From NCBI GenBank assembly GCA_945872615.1, contig CAMBZZ010000015.1:1-33130 (forward strand): a stretch of 33,130 bases of DNA, given 5' to 3'. A program made the translations under genes and the position numbers. Below the pieces are notes generated by a model. It searched no databases. It had not been told where the DNA came from and saw nothing but the letters and a program-made list of their open reading frames with translations. Shown here in pieces: positions 15,294 to 22,934 of this stretch (its first letter is position 1; each line of letters starts with the position of its first letter). This DNA is from an uncultured Clostridia bacterium. GTDB lineage: Bacteria; Bacillota; Clostridia; Christensenellales; UBA3700.

Positions 15294-16967
15294 TTATTGC
15301 TGCAATTCATTGATTAGTTTGTAAACAATTTTAACTATTTGTTCTGTGCGGTTTTGTATATTGAAACTTGAAGCATCAATTTCTTTTGGGAGATTTAGTT
15401 TTGACTCTTTATATATATTTATTTTTTCACTAATTGTCTTATTTTTGCACCTTTCGTTCAAATCGGATTCCAACAAAATCATATTACCGATTACTGAATT
15501 ATCTTCACTTTCAGCATCAGGTGCTATATGTTCAATAGTTATTTTATTGGTATCAAAATCTCCCTTAAAGCCAGCTTCCTTCTCAATTATTTCTAGAATC
15601 GCACGAACATTCTCGGCTTTTTTACTTCCAGAATAAGTTTTCCATTTTGACGAATATCTTATGTTCTGAATGCTTGTCCTAAAACTATCAATACTACTAG
15701 GAATGCGTTTGCTCATTGATAGTTTCATATCATTTAAGATAGAATCATCAAAATTATTTTCCAACTTAAATGCGTAAGTATATACGACATCCTCAATTTT
15801 ATTCGATGTCTGTTCTCCGATAACATTGAAATAAATGAAAAATTCATATAAAAATCGTAAGGCATCCTCATAACGTTTTTCATCAATACTTTTCAAATCT
15901 CTTTGATGCATTAAACTCAAAACGATCGGTCTGAATTGTTGTTGCCTTCTTGGTTTGAAAAAGGAAAACACTTTTTTTTCAAATTCATTACAATTCTCAT
16001 ATGTAATAATTCTATTGTAGTAGAGTGCTTTTTGCATCAAATCTACTAAAAATTTTATTGTATTATTTGCTTTTTCTTGTTTAACGAGTATTTTATAAGG
16101 ACGGTCAGTTTTGCTAGACTTTATACCATATTTATGCATAACATAATGCTTTAGAAACAACTCTGTGTTAGTTCCTAATAGATTCTCGATTTCGTCCAAA
16201 CTCTCAATGACATCCTTTTTTTCTTCTGTCGACGTGTTTTTTAGCAAATAATTGCGCAACAATTCAAAATCAGTCAAAGGTTGTCCTCTTGCATTTAAGA
16301 TTTCAAAGACTGTATATGCATCTTCGCTACTATCTGCAACTATGTCGATATATCTCATAGCAAGTATGGCATTTTTATAATTTTCTAGACATTCGGGGTT
16401 TTCTATTGCGCTTTTCTTTAGTTCTGCATAAAAATATGATAAACACTTTTCTATCTTTTTTGACAACGATGCATCGCTTGCTAACTCGTGAATAGACATT
16501 AAAGGAAAACAGACATCATCTTTTTTCCTGATTTCTACAGCATCTACCAGCCTTGAAACCAATCGGTCAATCTCTCTATTAGCATTTTTTGATACAATTG
16601 AAAAAGGTTTCTTTCGCGAATCCCAAACTTGAAGATTCTTTGTTAACCCTTCAAACAAATCAAGGTCTCCGTTTTCAACAAAAAGATAACCAATGGCACA
16701 AAGGAAAACAGTAATTGTTGAAATACGTTGTTGTCCATCAATTATACAAAAATGATGATGAATACCATCCTCAATATTTTCTTTGATTAATACTATACTT
16801 CCTAAAAAATGATTCGTTGTCTTTGATTCTACTACTAATTTAACATCTTCAAACAATTCTTCCCAATTCTGTTGTTCCCAAACATATTTTCTTTGATTAG
16901 TTGGAACAGAATACATTTTGTCGTTCAATAGATCGTAAATCGAGCGGTCTTCTGCTTTGAACCCCAT
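15294..16967 (-). CDS. DUF262/DUF1524 domain protein (GmrSD-like)
   Basis: The 556-aa protein combines an N-terminal DUF262 domain and a C-terminal DUF1524-type HNH region, the layout of GmrSD-like type IV enzymes that use nucleotide hydrolysis to cut modified phage DNA. DUF262 signatures are VPTNQRKYVW (21-30), FLGSIVL and IIDGQQRIST (75-84), the ParB-like nucleotide site. The nuclease end shows ITIEHIAPDAE (475-485) followed by IGNMILLESDLN. The middle helical region has ILNARGQPLTDFELLRNYL, usual for the family. The ATG at 16967 has GGAGGG seven bases upstream and its own promoter; a longer frame upstream would overlap that promoter. It follows the nuclease and methyltransferase genes in the same direction. 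The modification it recognises is unknown. Confidence 0.85.
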   Translation of the reverse strand: MGFKAEDRSIYDLLNDKMYSVPTNQRKYVWEQQNWEELFEDVKLVVESKTTNHFLGSIVLIKENIEDGIHHHFCIIDGQQRISTITVFLCAIGYLFVENGDLDLFEGLTKNLQVWDSRKKPFSIVSKNANREIDRLVSRLVDAVEIRKKDDVCFPLMSIHELASDASLSKKIEKCLSYFYAELKKSAIENPECLENYKNAILAMRYIDIVADSSEDAYTVFEILNARGQPLTDFELLRNYLLKNTSTEEKKDVIESLDEIENLLGTNTELFLKHYVMHKYGIKSSKTDRPYKILVKQEKANNTIKFLVDLMQKALYYNRIITYENCNEFEKKVFSFFKPRRQQQFRPIVLSLMHQRDLKSIDEKRYEDALRFLYEFFIYFNVIGEQTSNKIEDVVYTYAFKLENNFDDSILNDMKLSMSKRIPSSIDSFRTSIQNIRYSSKWKTYSGSKKAENVRAILEIIEKEAGFKGDFDTNKITIEHIAPDAESEDNSVIGNMILLESDLNERCKNKTISEKINIYKESKLNLPKEIDASSFNIQNRTEQIVKIVYKLINELQQ

Positions 16968-16989
16968 ACGATTTCCCTCCTTTTTTTCA

Positions 16990-17018
16990 ATTGTAGCAGT
17001 ATAAATCAATAATGTCAA
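16990..17018 (-). promoter_or_regulatory. promoter of the DUF262 gene
   Basis: On the minus strand, TTGACA (17018-17013), a 17-base spacer and TACAAT (16995-16990). It lies in the 81-base gap behind the nuclease gene, so the DUF262 gene can be expressed separately. Confidence 0.8.
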
Positions 17019-17048
17019 ATTCGACAATCCTATCTCAAATATTTCTAA

Positions 17049-18101
17049 TTATCCAAAAATTTTATGTAAAACATCATACGCCACACCATACCCAACGGTG
17101 GTGTTTGCGGAAGTGGCTACAAGTTGAATCCATTGATGTAGTTTGTTTTGCGCAATAGACTTTACGCCCCAATAGGTTTTCAAAATGTCCTCATCCATGT
17201 TGTCGATGGTTTTTATAATTTCATAGCGATATTTCTTTATTCTTCCAAATGCAGCAGGCATTTTTACGAATACTCCGCTACTTAATGGCATAGGGATTTG
17301 ACCACCCGCAGAAAAACTATCACGAATATTTGTATTTACAATACCTTTTTGCGTAGCAAGCCATAAAGCGTATCTGTTATACTTCGTGCTACTATTGCTA
17401 AGAATTTCAGGAAACAGGACATACCCTTGAATTGCACATTGTTCTTTTACTTCTTGCGAAAGAGCAGTCCACAGTTTTACCGTAGGCGGTGCGACGGTTT
17501 CAGCATCATCATTTGCCCACCAAAGGCTTTCGCCCGGCTTTAGTTTGCTTTTGTAATACTTTGAAACAGGGGCAACGGGATTGTCCATTGAACGCAAGTC
17601 GTCATAAGAAACGCCCATTTTATCAAAAATCGTTTCACCCGAATGCAACTTCATATCGATTTGGTATCTCGGATAATGTGTAACCGCAATGCCCGATAAA
17701 CATTCTTCGTATGGACGAGATATAAACTGCACAGGTTTTCCAAGTTTACCGAATGTAAGATAAATTTTTTCGACATCTTGACTCCGTGTAGATTCTAAAA
17801 TACTACTTCCGATTGACGTCCAATGGTCTTTCTCGGTACTTTTAACTTCAATGCCAAAATAATTATTAGCGACTATATCAGGAAAACTTGCACCTGATAC
17901 TAATTGAATCGTTCCTTGAAATTCCGTTCCTTTGGCACATTCTTGAATAGCACCGAAAACATCTTGTTCCAACAGTTTGCCGCCACGATTAACATAATAA
18001 TCTTCGTGAGCGGCGGCATCGTCGTTCAATAGTTTGTCCATTCGAGAAATTAACGATTGAAATCTAATTTTTTCCGATTTAGAATTATCAGATATAATCA
18101 T
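17049..18101 (-). CDS. PD-(D/E)XK type II restriction endonuclease, specificity unknown
   Basis: The 350-aa protein has a clear PD-(D/E)XK core: SFPD75 followed by GIEVKST with E85 and K87, and an upstream E45 in LLEQDVFG. That core, with the methyltransferase gene two bases upstream in the same direction, identifies a type II restriction enzyme; I do not recognise the specificity group. The ribosome site AAGGAG lies within the last codons of the methyltransferase, so translation is probably coupled and the nuclease is made only after its protective partner. The C-terminal half (about 170-350) has no motif I can name and may carry target recognition. The reading frame is intact. Confidence 0.8.
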   Translation of the reverse strand: MIISDNSKSEKIRFQSLISRMDKLLNDDAAAHEDYYVNRGGKLLEQDVFGAIQECAKGTEFQGTIQLVSGASFPDIVANNYFGIEVKSTEKDHWTSIGSSILESTRSQDVEKIYLTFGKLGKPVQFISRPYEECLSGIAVTHYPRYQIDMKLHSGETIFDKMGVSYDDLRSMDNPVAPVSKYYKSKLKPGESLWWANDDAETVAPPTVKLWTALSQEVKEQCAIQGYVLFPEILSNSSTKYNRYALWLATQKGIVNTNIRDSFSAGGQIPMPLSSGVFVKMPAAFGRIKKYRYEIIKTIDNMDEDILKTYWGVKSIAQNKLHQWIQLVATSANTTVGYGVAYDVLHKIFG

Positions 18102-18103
18102 TG

Positions 18104-19330
18104 TTACTTCTCCTTAAAATACAAATGCCATTTTTCTTCGATATTTTTCGCTATGTTGTATGCCAAAACGCAGGGCACGGCATTGCCAATAATCTTATAA
18201 GCATCGATTGCAGATACCGCCACGTTATCTACAGTCGCTTTAAGAATAAACTGATAATCGTCGGGGAACGTTTGTATCCTTGCACATTCCCTTATAGTTA
18301 AACGGCGTTCTTGTAATCCGCTATTCAATTCTTCAATATGAGTACCACCGTGTTCGGCTGACAGTCTTCTAAACTCGATATTGCCGTGATGTTCCGATCT
18401 AATCGTAGGTCCGACGGAATTGAGTTTAATCTCGGTTTGTCCCTGACAATGTCGCCCCATATATTTACCTTTTGAATATTTTTGTTGTGACAAATCACTT
18501 GATTTTTCAGGTTCTTCTAAATCAATCAATGCATCGGCACAAGTAACGTATGGCAATAAATTGCTTCCGTGAGTGGGGAGCGGATACGGATTGTATTCTT
18601 CGGAAATACTATCGGCAGTTAATGCTTTTAGTGCTTTTGCTCTTAGCAAATTTTTCTTAAAACCGAAGAAAATAACCCTTTCTCTCGATTGTGGAACGCC
18701 AAAATCGGGAGCGTATAAAACACGAGCAGGCACAACTAAATATCCGCCGTTGCAAGCAGTTGAGAAATCGTGTTCGATTACTTCTTTAACATCGTTCAGA
18801 TTGGTAAGTCCTTTTACATTCTCTGCAATAAACAAAGCGGGTTTTGTCAATGTGACGACATCTCTCATCCACATATATAATTGACCGCGACTTTCTACTG
18901 AGGGTTCGTCATTGGATAAGGCTGTTCCTAAATGACTTTTCTGAGAGTTAAAACCGAGTCTTTTACCTGCGATAGAAAAGTCTTGACAAGGAAAACCACC
19001 TGTAACTATGTCTATATCACTGGGGAATACTTTTTCGCCGCTTTTAGCACGTTTAACCAAATCAACGATACTGTCAACGTGATAGACTTCGTTGGAATCG
19101 CTCTTTTTTTTACCGAAATACGAAACCCACGCCGCTTTTGCATCTTTTCTGATATCGTTGGCGAATACCGTATTAAAAATAGTCTTTTTGACTTTTACCC
19201 AATTGCCGTTTTCAGATTCTACCCAATCGGGATGAATTTGTGTGTTGATTGACTTTTTCAAGCACAAGAAATCGCCCTCAAAGCCAATATCCATTCCGCC
19301 ACAACCAGAAAATAACGATAATAAATTCAT
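18104..19330 (-). CDS. DNA (cytosine-5) methyltransferase, type II modification enzyme
   Basis: The 408-aa enzyme transfers a methyl group from S-adenosylmethionine to C5 of cytosine within a target site. Motif I is LFSGCGGMDIGFE (about 6-18), motif IV is GGFPCQDFS with catalytic C115, motif VI is ENVKG (170-174), motif VIII is QSRERV (214-219), and the C-terminal motifs RRLTIRECARIQTFP and IGNAVP are intact. The ATG at 19330 is chosen because GGAGG lies four bases upstream; in-frame ATGs further out (19351, 19438) have no ribosome site. It heads a methyltransferase-nuclease pair. An insert between motifs I and IV (about 25-105) is longer than in minimal enzymes. No controller (C) protein gene is present. 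Confidence 0.92.
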   Translation of the reverse strand: MNLLSLFSGCGGMDIGFEGDFLCLKKSINTQIHPDWVESENGNWVKVKKTIFNTVFANDIRKDAKAAWVSYFGKKKSDSNEVYHVDSIVDLVKRAKSGEKVFPSDIDIVTGGFPCQDFSIAGKRLGFNSQKSHLGTALSNDEPSVESRGQLYMWMRDVVTLTKPALFIAENVKGLTNLNDVKEVIEHDFSTACNGGYLVVPARVLYAPDFGVPQSRERVIFFGFKKNLLRAKALKALTADSISEEYNPYPLPTHGSNLLPYVTCADALIDLEEPEKSSDLSQQKYSKGKYMGRHCQGQTEIKLNSVGPTIRSEHHGNIEFRRLSAEHGGTHIEELNSGLQERRLTIRECARIQTFPDDYQFILKATVDNVAVSAIDAYKIIGNAVPCVLAYNIAKNIEEKWHLYFKEK

Positions 19331-19496
19331 AAAACCTCCGACATTACTCATATCGGCGGCTTTATTTATGTACACTTCGCTGTTTGAGGTGTTCACCGAA
19401 TATGATAATCGATGAACAAACATCAACGTAATGTTCATAAAAAATAATTGTTAAGCCAAAGAGCGCATATTTATCTTTACGAGCGGGCTTCAGATA

Positions 19497-19525
19497 TTGA
19501 CTTTTGGCGTGATTTTAGTTATAAT
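19497..19525 (+). promoter_or_regulatory. strong plus-strand promoter pointing antisense into the integrase gene
   Basis: TTGACT (19497-19502), a 17-base spacer and TATAAT (19520-19525). No plus-strand gene follows; transcription would begin near 19532, within a palindrome, and run against the 3' end of the integrase gene. Confidence 0.65.
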
Positions 19526-19527
19526 AA

Positions 19528-19554
19528 GTACATCAATTATCATAATTTATGTAC
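19528..19554. promoter_or_regulatory. 27-base near-perfect palindrome at the antisense start site
   Basis: The arms GTACATCAATTAT (19528-19540) and ATAATTTATGTAC (19542-19554) match except at one position, centred on C19541. The predicted transcription start falls in the left arm, which fits an operator. Confidence 0.5.
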
Positions 19555-19557
19555 ATT

Positions 19558-20472
19558 TCACAGCAGTTTTCCAAGGCGGTTCATCATAGCGGCTTTATGC
19601 TCTAAAAGAGAATGAGCATAGCGATTCAGAGTAACCGTCGGGTTTTTATGACCGAGTATTTCGGACAGCGTTTTTACGTCCATTCCGCACTCTAAGGCTC
19701 GAGTTGCAAACGTATGACGTAGCGAATGAAAACCGCGGTGAACAATATTCTGTCTTTTAAGCAGTAATTCAAAACTTCGTTGGTAGGAACGCACCGAAAC
19801 AGCGTTACCGTCAGCCGATACCACGAAGTCTGAATTACTGCTTTTCTTTATACTTTTTAGTTTTGGCAAAAGTTGTTTCGGGAGCGGTATTACCCTGCGT
19901 GAAGTAGCGGTTTTCGGCTCGTCAAACACAATTCCGCCGCTTGTATCGTGACAGGAGCGAGAAACGGTCAGCAAGCCTTTTTGTAGGTCTATATCTTTCC
20001 ATTGCAGAGCAATCAATTCGCCTACACGCAAGCCCGTATAAAGGCATAAAACGATACCGAACATTTTTGCCTTTTTGCTATCAAAAACAGCCGATTCTAT
20101 TTTCTTTTGCTCGGCAAGCGTAAAGCACTCGATGTTGCGTTCTTTGAGTTTCGGGCGTTTAATCATATTTGCCGTGTAATCTTTGGCATATCCGAGCAAA
20201 TGCGCCGTGCGCAACGAATTTTGCAAAACCGATATAATTGCGTTTACCGTATTTGCGGATAAGCCCTTGCCGGTTTTATCGTTTCCGCTTGATAAAAGGT
20301 CAGTCACAAACGACTGCAAAACGATAGGGGTAAGGCCGTTTACGTCATTATCACCGATTTTTGGGGCAATGTGCGTGCGTATAAGTTGTTCATAGCGGAT
20401 ATATGTGCGTTCTTTTGCACTTGGTTTTATGTAATTGTTGAGCCAAATATTCAGCCATTCTATGTATTTCAT
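19558..20472 (-). CDS. tyrosine site-specific integrase
   Basis: The 304-aa recombinase catalyses integration and excision of the element through a 3'-phosphotyrosyl intermediate. An N-terminal SAM-like arm/core-binding region (about 1-105) precedes the catalytic domain, whose residues are visible: R149 (TGLRVGEL), K188 (EPKTATSRR), H249 and R252 (HSLRHTFATRA), H275 (LGHKN) and Y285 (NRYAH). The ATG at 20472 has GGAGA upstream; the open frame runs further upstream through the palindrome repeat but that part is unlikely to be translated. The direct repeat at the tRNA-Leu 3' end is the expected target type. A plus-strand promoter faces its 3' end. The protein lacks the very long N-terminal arm domain of some phage enzymes. 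Confidence 0.92.
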   Translation of the reverse strand: MKYIEWLNIWLNNYIKPSAKERTYIRYEQLIRTHIAPKIGDNDVNGLTPIVLQSFVTDLLSSGNDKTGKGLSANTVNAIISVLQNSLRTAHLLGYAKDYTANMIKRPKLKERNIECFTLAEQKKIESAVFDSKKAKMFGIVLCLYTGLRVGELIALQWKDIDLQKGLLTVSRSCHDTSGGIVFDEPKTATSRRVIPLPKQLLPKLKSIKKSSNSDFVVSADGNAVSVRSYQRSFELLLKRQNIVHRGFHSLRHTFATRALECGMDVKTLSEILGHKNPTVTLNRYAHSLLEHKAAMMNRLGKLL

Positions 20473-20511
20473 TTTTGATTCTCCTATAGTTTTTAATTGA
20501 TTTTCCAAATT

Positions 20512-20571
20512 TTCAAACTCGCAAGGTTTTTGCGACGTTGGCAATTAGGCGTGGCTTGTCTTGATACAAGT
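20512..20571. repeat. 60-bp direct repeat, copy 2 (contains palindrome copy 2)
   Basis: This matches 15186-15245 at 55 of 60 positions. TCGCAA-GGTTT-TTGCGA lies at 20519-20535, about 47 bases upstream of the integrase start. Confidence 0.8.
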
Positions 20572-20607
20572 CGGCTCGGCTACGCCTCGCCGAAGACAAG
20601 CCACGCC
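20548..20607. repeat. 60-base hairpin-forming inverted repeat
   Basis: GGCGTGGCTTGTCTT (20548-20562) and AAGACAAGCCACGCC (20593-20607) are a perfect 15-bp inverted repeat, with further GGC/GCC pairing possible inside. It overlaps the right end of the 60-bp direct repeat. Confidence 0.75.
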
Positions 20608-20637
20608 TCTGTCCGAACAAACAAACCTAAATCGGAC

Positions 20638-20723
20638 AATGAAAGCACGGGCGGAAGGCGAAGTCGCCGCTAACCCGCTTGGCGATCTTTCGCCTTTTTC
20701 TCCGCCGTGCGTGGACTTTCATT
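20638..20723. repeat. 86-base imperfect hairpin directly downstream of the 62-aa gene
   Basis: AATGAAAG (20638-20645) pairs with CTTTCATT (20716-20723); internally GGCGGA and GGCGAA pair with TCCGCC and TTCGCC. It ends at the stop codon of the small gene and may be its terminator or a DNA structure used in recombination. Confidence 0.5.
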
Positions 20724-20912
20724 TTACTCCGAGTTTATGCCGTTTGAGTTTTCGAAACAGTCGGGATCGTTTGTGCATTTTGCTTCGGCGTTATTGCGAA
20801 AGTATTCCGTCATCAAAGATAGCAGGGTGCTGTAAAATGATTTTTGTTCTGCCGTGGACATTTTTTCAACGTTTGGCGTGCCGATTGTGGTTATTCTATA
20901 TTGCTTTTTCAT
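20724..20912 (-). CDS. small 62-aa protein of the integrative element
   Basis: The 62-aa product starts MKKQYRITTIG and contains a central amphipathic stretch (about 17-45: MSTAEQKSFYSTLLSLMTEY). AAGGAG lies eight bases before the ATG, the best evidence that it is translated. Two palindrome copies (TCGCAA-N5-TTGCGA) lie upstream of it at 20952-20968 and 21003-21019. Its place between the integrase and the serine recombinase would suit an excisionase or accessory factor, but it lacks an obvious helix-turn-helix and I do not recognise it. Confidence 0.6.
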   Translation of the reverse strand: MKKQYRITTIGTPNVEKMSTAEQKSFYSTLLSLMTEYFRNNAEAKCTNDPDCFENSNGINSE

Positions 20913-20951
20913 AGCCGTTTCTCCTTTTTACCCAAAGGATAGCGGTTAAAC

Positions 20952-20968
20952 TCGCAACTTTCTTGCGA
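20952..20968. repeat. palindrome TCGCAA-N5-TTGCGA, copy 3
   Basis: The arms are perfect, with spacer CTTTC. It lies about 40 bases upstream of the 62-aa gene and exactly 51 bases from copy 4. Confidence 0.8.
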
Positions 20969-21002
20969 CTTCAAAATTTTTTCTGAAACTTTTTTCTCAA
21001 AC

Positions 21003-21019
21003 TCGCAAAAATCTTGCGA
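21003..21019. repeat. palindrome TCGCAA-N5-TTGCGA, copy 4
   Basis: The arms are perfect, with spacer AAATC. The flank GACTTTGGCTTG resembles that of copies 1 and 2. Confidence 0.8.
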
Positions 21020-21141
21020 CTTTGGCTTGTAGTCTTGTGGATAAGGAAGAAACAAGACGTTTTTTCTTTCTCGCGGAAAGCCTATCCGATTTAGGTCTAA
21101 CAACTTTTATGTGTGCAAACACAAATCGAGCCACCGCAAGG

Positions 21142-21196
21142 GTAAAAAATATAGTGAGAACTATAAAGATACAAAAAATTTCCCTATATTTTTTAC
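21142..21196. repeat. 13-bp inverted repeat upstream of the serine recombinase
   Basis: GTAAAAAATATAG (21142-21154) and CTATATTTTTTAC (21184-21196) are exact complements around 29 bases; CAAGG/CCTTG extends the pairing beyond a bulge. Confidence 0.6.
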
Positions 21197-21278
21197 TGTT
21201 TCCTTGCCGTGTTCGCCAAAATCGGATTGTTCGGTTTCCGTCGAAAGACAAAAAAATTAAAAGGAGTTAATAATCAAA

Positions 21279-22820
21279 ATGAAAAAAGCAATTATTTATG
21301 CCCGTTATTCCAGCGATAGCCAAACCGAACAATCTATTGAAGGACAACTTCGTGTGTGTCGAGAGTATGCCCAAAACAACGATATACTCATAGTCGACAC
21401 CTATATCGACCGCGCGATGACGGGAACGAACGACAACCGTGTCGCATTTCAAAAAATGCTGAAAGACAGCAGCCGCAAAGAGTGGCAGTACCTTATCGTT
21501 TACAAATTAGACAGATTTTCTCGTAACAAGTTTGAATCGGTAATACACAAAAAGACGCTCCGTGATAACGGCGTAACAATTCTCTCTGCAATGGAAAACC
21601 TTACGGATAGTCCCGAAGGTCGTATGATGGAAACCGTTTTGGAAGGTTTTAATCAATACTTTTCGGAAGAACTTACGCAAAAAGTCAATCGCGGACTAAA
21701 AGAGAGTTGGCGCAAAGGCAAAGCCACGGGCGGACAAGATATTTTCGGCTATGACGTCGTTGATAAAAAATACGTTGTAAACGAATACGAAAGCAAAATC
21801 GTGGAAGACGCGTTTTTGATGTATTCGCAGGGTTACAAAGCCGTTGCCATTGCGGACAAATTCAAGGAATGCGGTTGTCGCAGAAAAAACGGAAAACTCG
21901 TAGACCACAAATATTTGTATTTCATTCTGCACAACAAAAGATATACAGGCGTTGTCGAACATCAAGGGGAATTATACGACAATATCTTTCCGAGAATCAT
22001 ATCGGACGAACTTTGGAACAAGGTAAACGCAATAAACGAAGAAAACAAACTTGCGCCGAGCCGTAAAAAAGAGATTTTCGACTATATCCTTTCGGGAAAA
22101 CTTATTTGCGGAGATTGTAAGCACAGAATGGGCGGTGAAAGCGGAACTTCTCATACGGGTGCGATTCATTACTACTATATTTGCCTTTCTAAACGTCGCA
22201 AGCGTGCAAAGTGTAATATGAGCAGAGTGCAAAAACAGTTTATCGAAGATACGGTGATAAACGCAACGACTCAAATGTTATCGAGCGTGAACAATATCAA
22301 GAAGATTGCGCAAAGCATATACAACGTACATAAAAAAGAAACCGCAGACAATACGGCTTTGAAACTTATTGAAAAGAAACGCGCCGAGGCGGTAAAAGCA
22401 CAGAATAATATCGTAAAGGCAATAGAGCAAGGTATAATCACCGAAACGACGAAAAGCCGTCTGACCGAACTTGAAAATTTAATATCGCAATACGACGTAG
22501 AAATCCTTAAAGAAAAAGCCCGCAGTTACACATACTTAACTGCGGACGATATAGAAATGTATTTGAGCAAATTCGTGTTTGATAACACGGACGATATTAA
22601 GGTGCGAAAACTACTTGTAAATGCGTTTATACGGGAAGTAATACTCTACGATGACGAGATTGTAATTGCTTACAACTTTACAGACAGCCCCGAACACCTG
22701 AAACTAACAAAAGAACACGTCACAAAAACAGAAAAAGAGATAGAAACGGCGGATAAAACCGCTATTTCTTCTAACATAGGTTCGTACAAATTATGTCACA
22801 CGGCACCAAACGCAACCTAA
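21279..22820 (+). CDS. large serine recombinase
   Basis: The 513-aa protein is a large serine recombinase that inserts and excises DNA by double-strand breaks. The catalytic domain begins IIYARYSSDSQ with S11 as the probable nucleophile, and YKLDRFSRN (75-83) is the usual catalytic-core motif. A recombinase domain follows (about 155-255), then a zinc ribbon with C277, C280, C302 and C312, and a coiled coil (about 340-410) that normally governs integration versus excision. AAAAGGAG lies upstream of the ATG. It is the rightmost gene before the second att-like sequence. All key residues are present, so it may be active. A recombinase of an unrelated family, the tyrosine integrase, is less than 1 kb away. 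Confidence 0.93.
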   Translation: MKKAIIYARYSSDSQTEQSIEGQLRVCREYAQNNDILIVDTYIDRAMTGTNDNRVAFQKMLKDSSRKEWQYLIVYKLDRFSRNKFESVIHKKTLRDNGVTILSAMENLTDSPEGRMMETVLEGFNQYFSEELTQKVNRGLKESWRKGKATGGQDIFGYDVVDKKYVVNEYESKIVEDAFLMYSQGYKAVAIADKFKECGCRRKNGKLVDHKYLYFILHNKRYTGVVEHQGELYDNIFPRIISDELWNKVNAINEENKLAPSRKKEIFDYILSGKLICGDCKHRMGGESGTSHTGAIHYYYICLSKRRKRAKCNMSRVQKQFIEDTVINATTQMLSSVNNIKKIAQSIYNVHKKETADNTALKLIEKKRAEAVKAQNNIVKAIEQGIITETTKSRLTELENLISQYDVEILKEKARSYTYLTADDIEMYLSKFVFDNTDDIKVRKLLVNAFIREVILYDDEIVIAYNFTDSPEHLKLTKEHVTKTEKEIETADKTAISSNIGSYKLCHTAPNAT

Positions 22821-22841
22821 GAATATCGGTTGCGTTTTTTA
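22808..22841 (+). terminator. terminator of the serine recombinase gene
   Basis: AAACGCAACC (22808-22817) pairs with GGTTGCGTTT (22828-22837), continuing into a T-tract. The left arm forms the last codons of the gene. Confidence 0.85.
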
Positions 22842-22934
22842 TTTTTCAAAAATATGTCGCTTCGCGCCCGTGCCTTTCGTCCTCTGCTCTCGCCTCATTC
22901 AAATACTCCGTGCTTGTTTCGGCTTCGTTTGAGC

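Larger units (their letters stand above)
20913..21278. other. gene-free, structure-rich stretch between the 62-aa gene and the serine recombinase
   Basis: This 366-base gap holds palindrome copies 3 (20952-20968) and 4 (21003-21019); a GTCTTGT/ACAAGAC hairpin (21032-21058) followed by T6; TCCGATTTAGG (21085-21095), complementary to CCTAAATCGGA at 20626-20636; and a 13-bp inverted repeat (21142-21154 with 21184-21196). Open frames here have no ribosome sites and share palindrome-derived residues, so I do not call genes. A regulatory, attachment or origin role is possible. Confidence 0.55.

Noticed and set aside
20561..20914. 117-codon plus-strand open frame over the hairpins and the 62-aa gene
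   Set aside because: No ribosome site, composition dictated by hairpin DNA, and it runs opposite a better-supported small gene.
15193..21019. CRISPR array made of the repeated palindromes
   Set aside because: The four copies are irregularly spaced over 5.8 kb with genes between them and no cas genes are present.
20909..21251. Two minus-strand open frames (64 and 84 codons) upstream of the 62-aa gene
   Set aside because: They translate the palindrome copies into similar SQxxCEF-type strings in different frames and lack ribosome sites, so the DNA repeat explains them.
22801..22811. CGGCACCAAAC, an 11-base match to the tRNA-Leu end, as the right att site
   Set aside because: It lies inside the coding end of the serine recombinase and lacks the upstream CAC; the copy at 22935 with an adjoining terminator fits better, though this one cannot be excluded.
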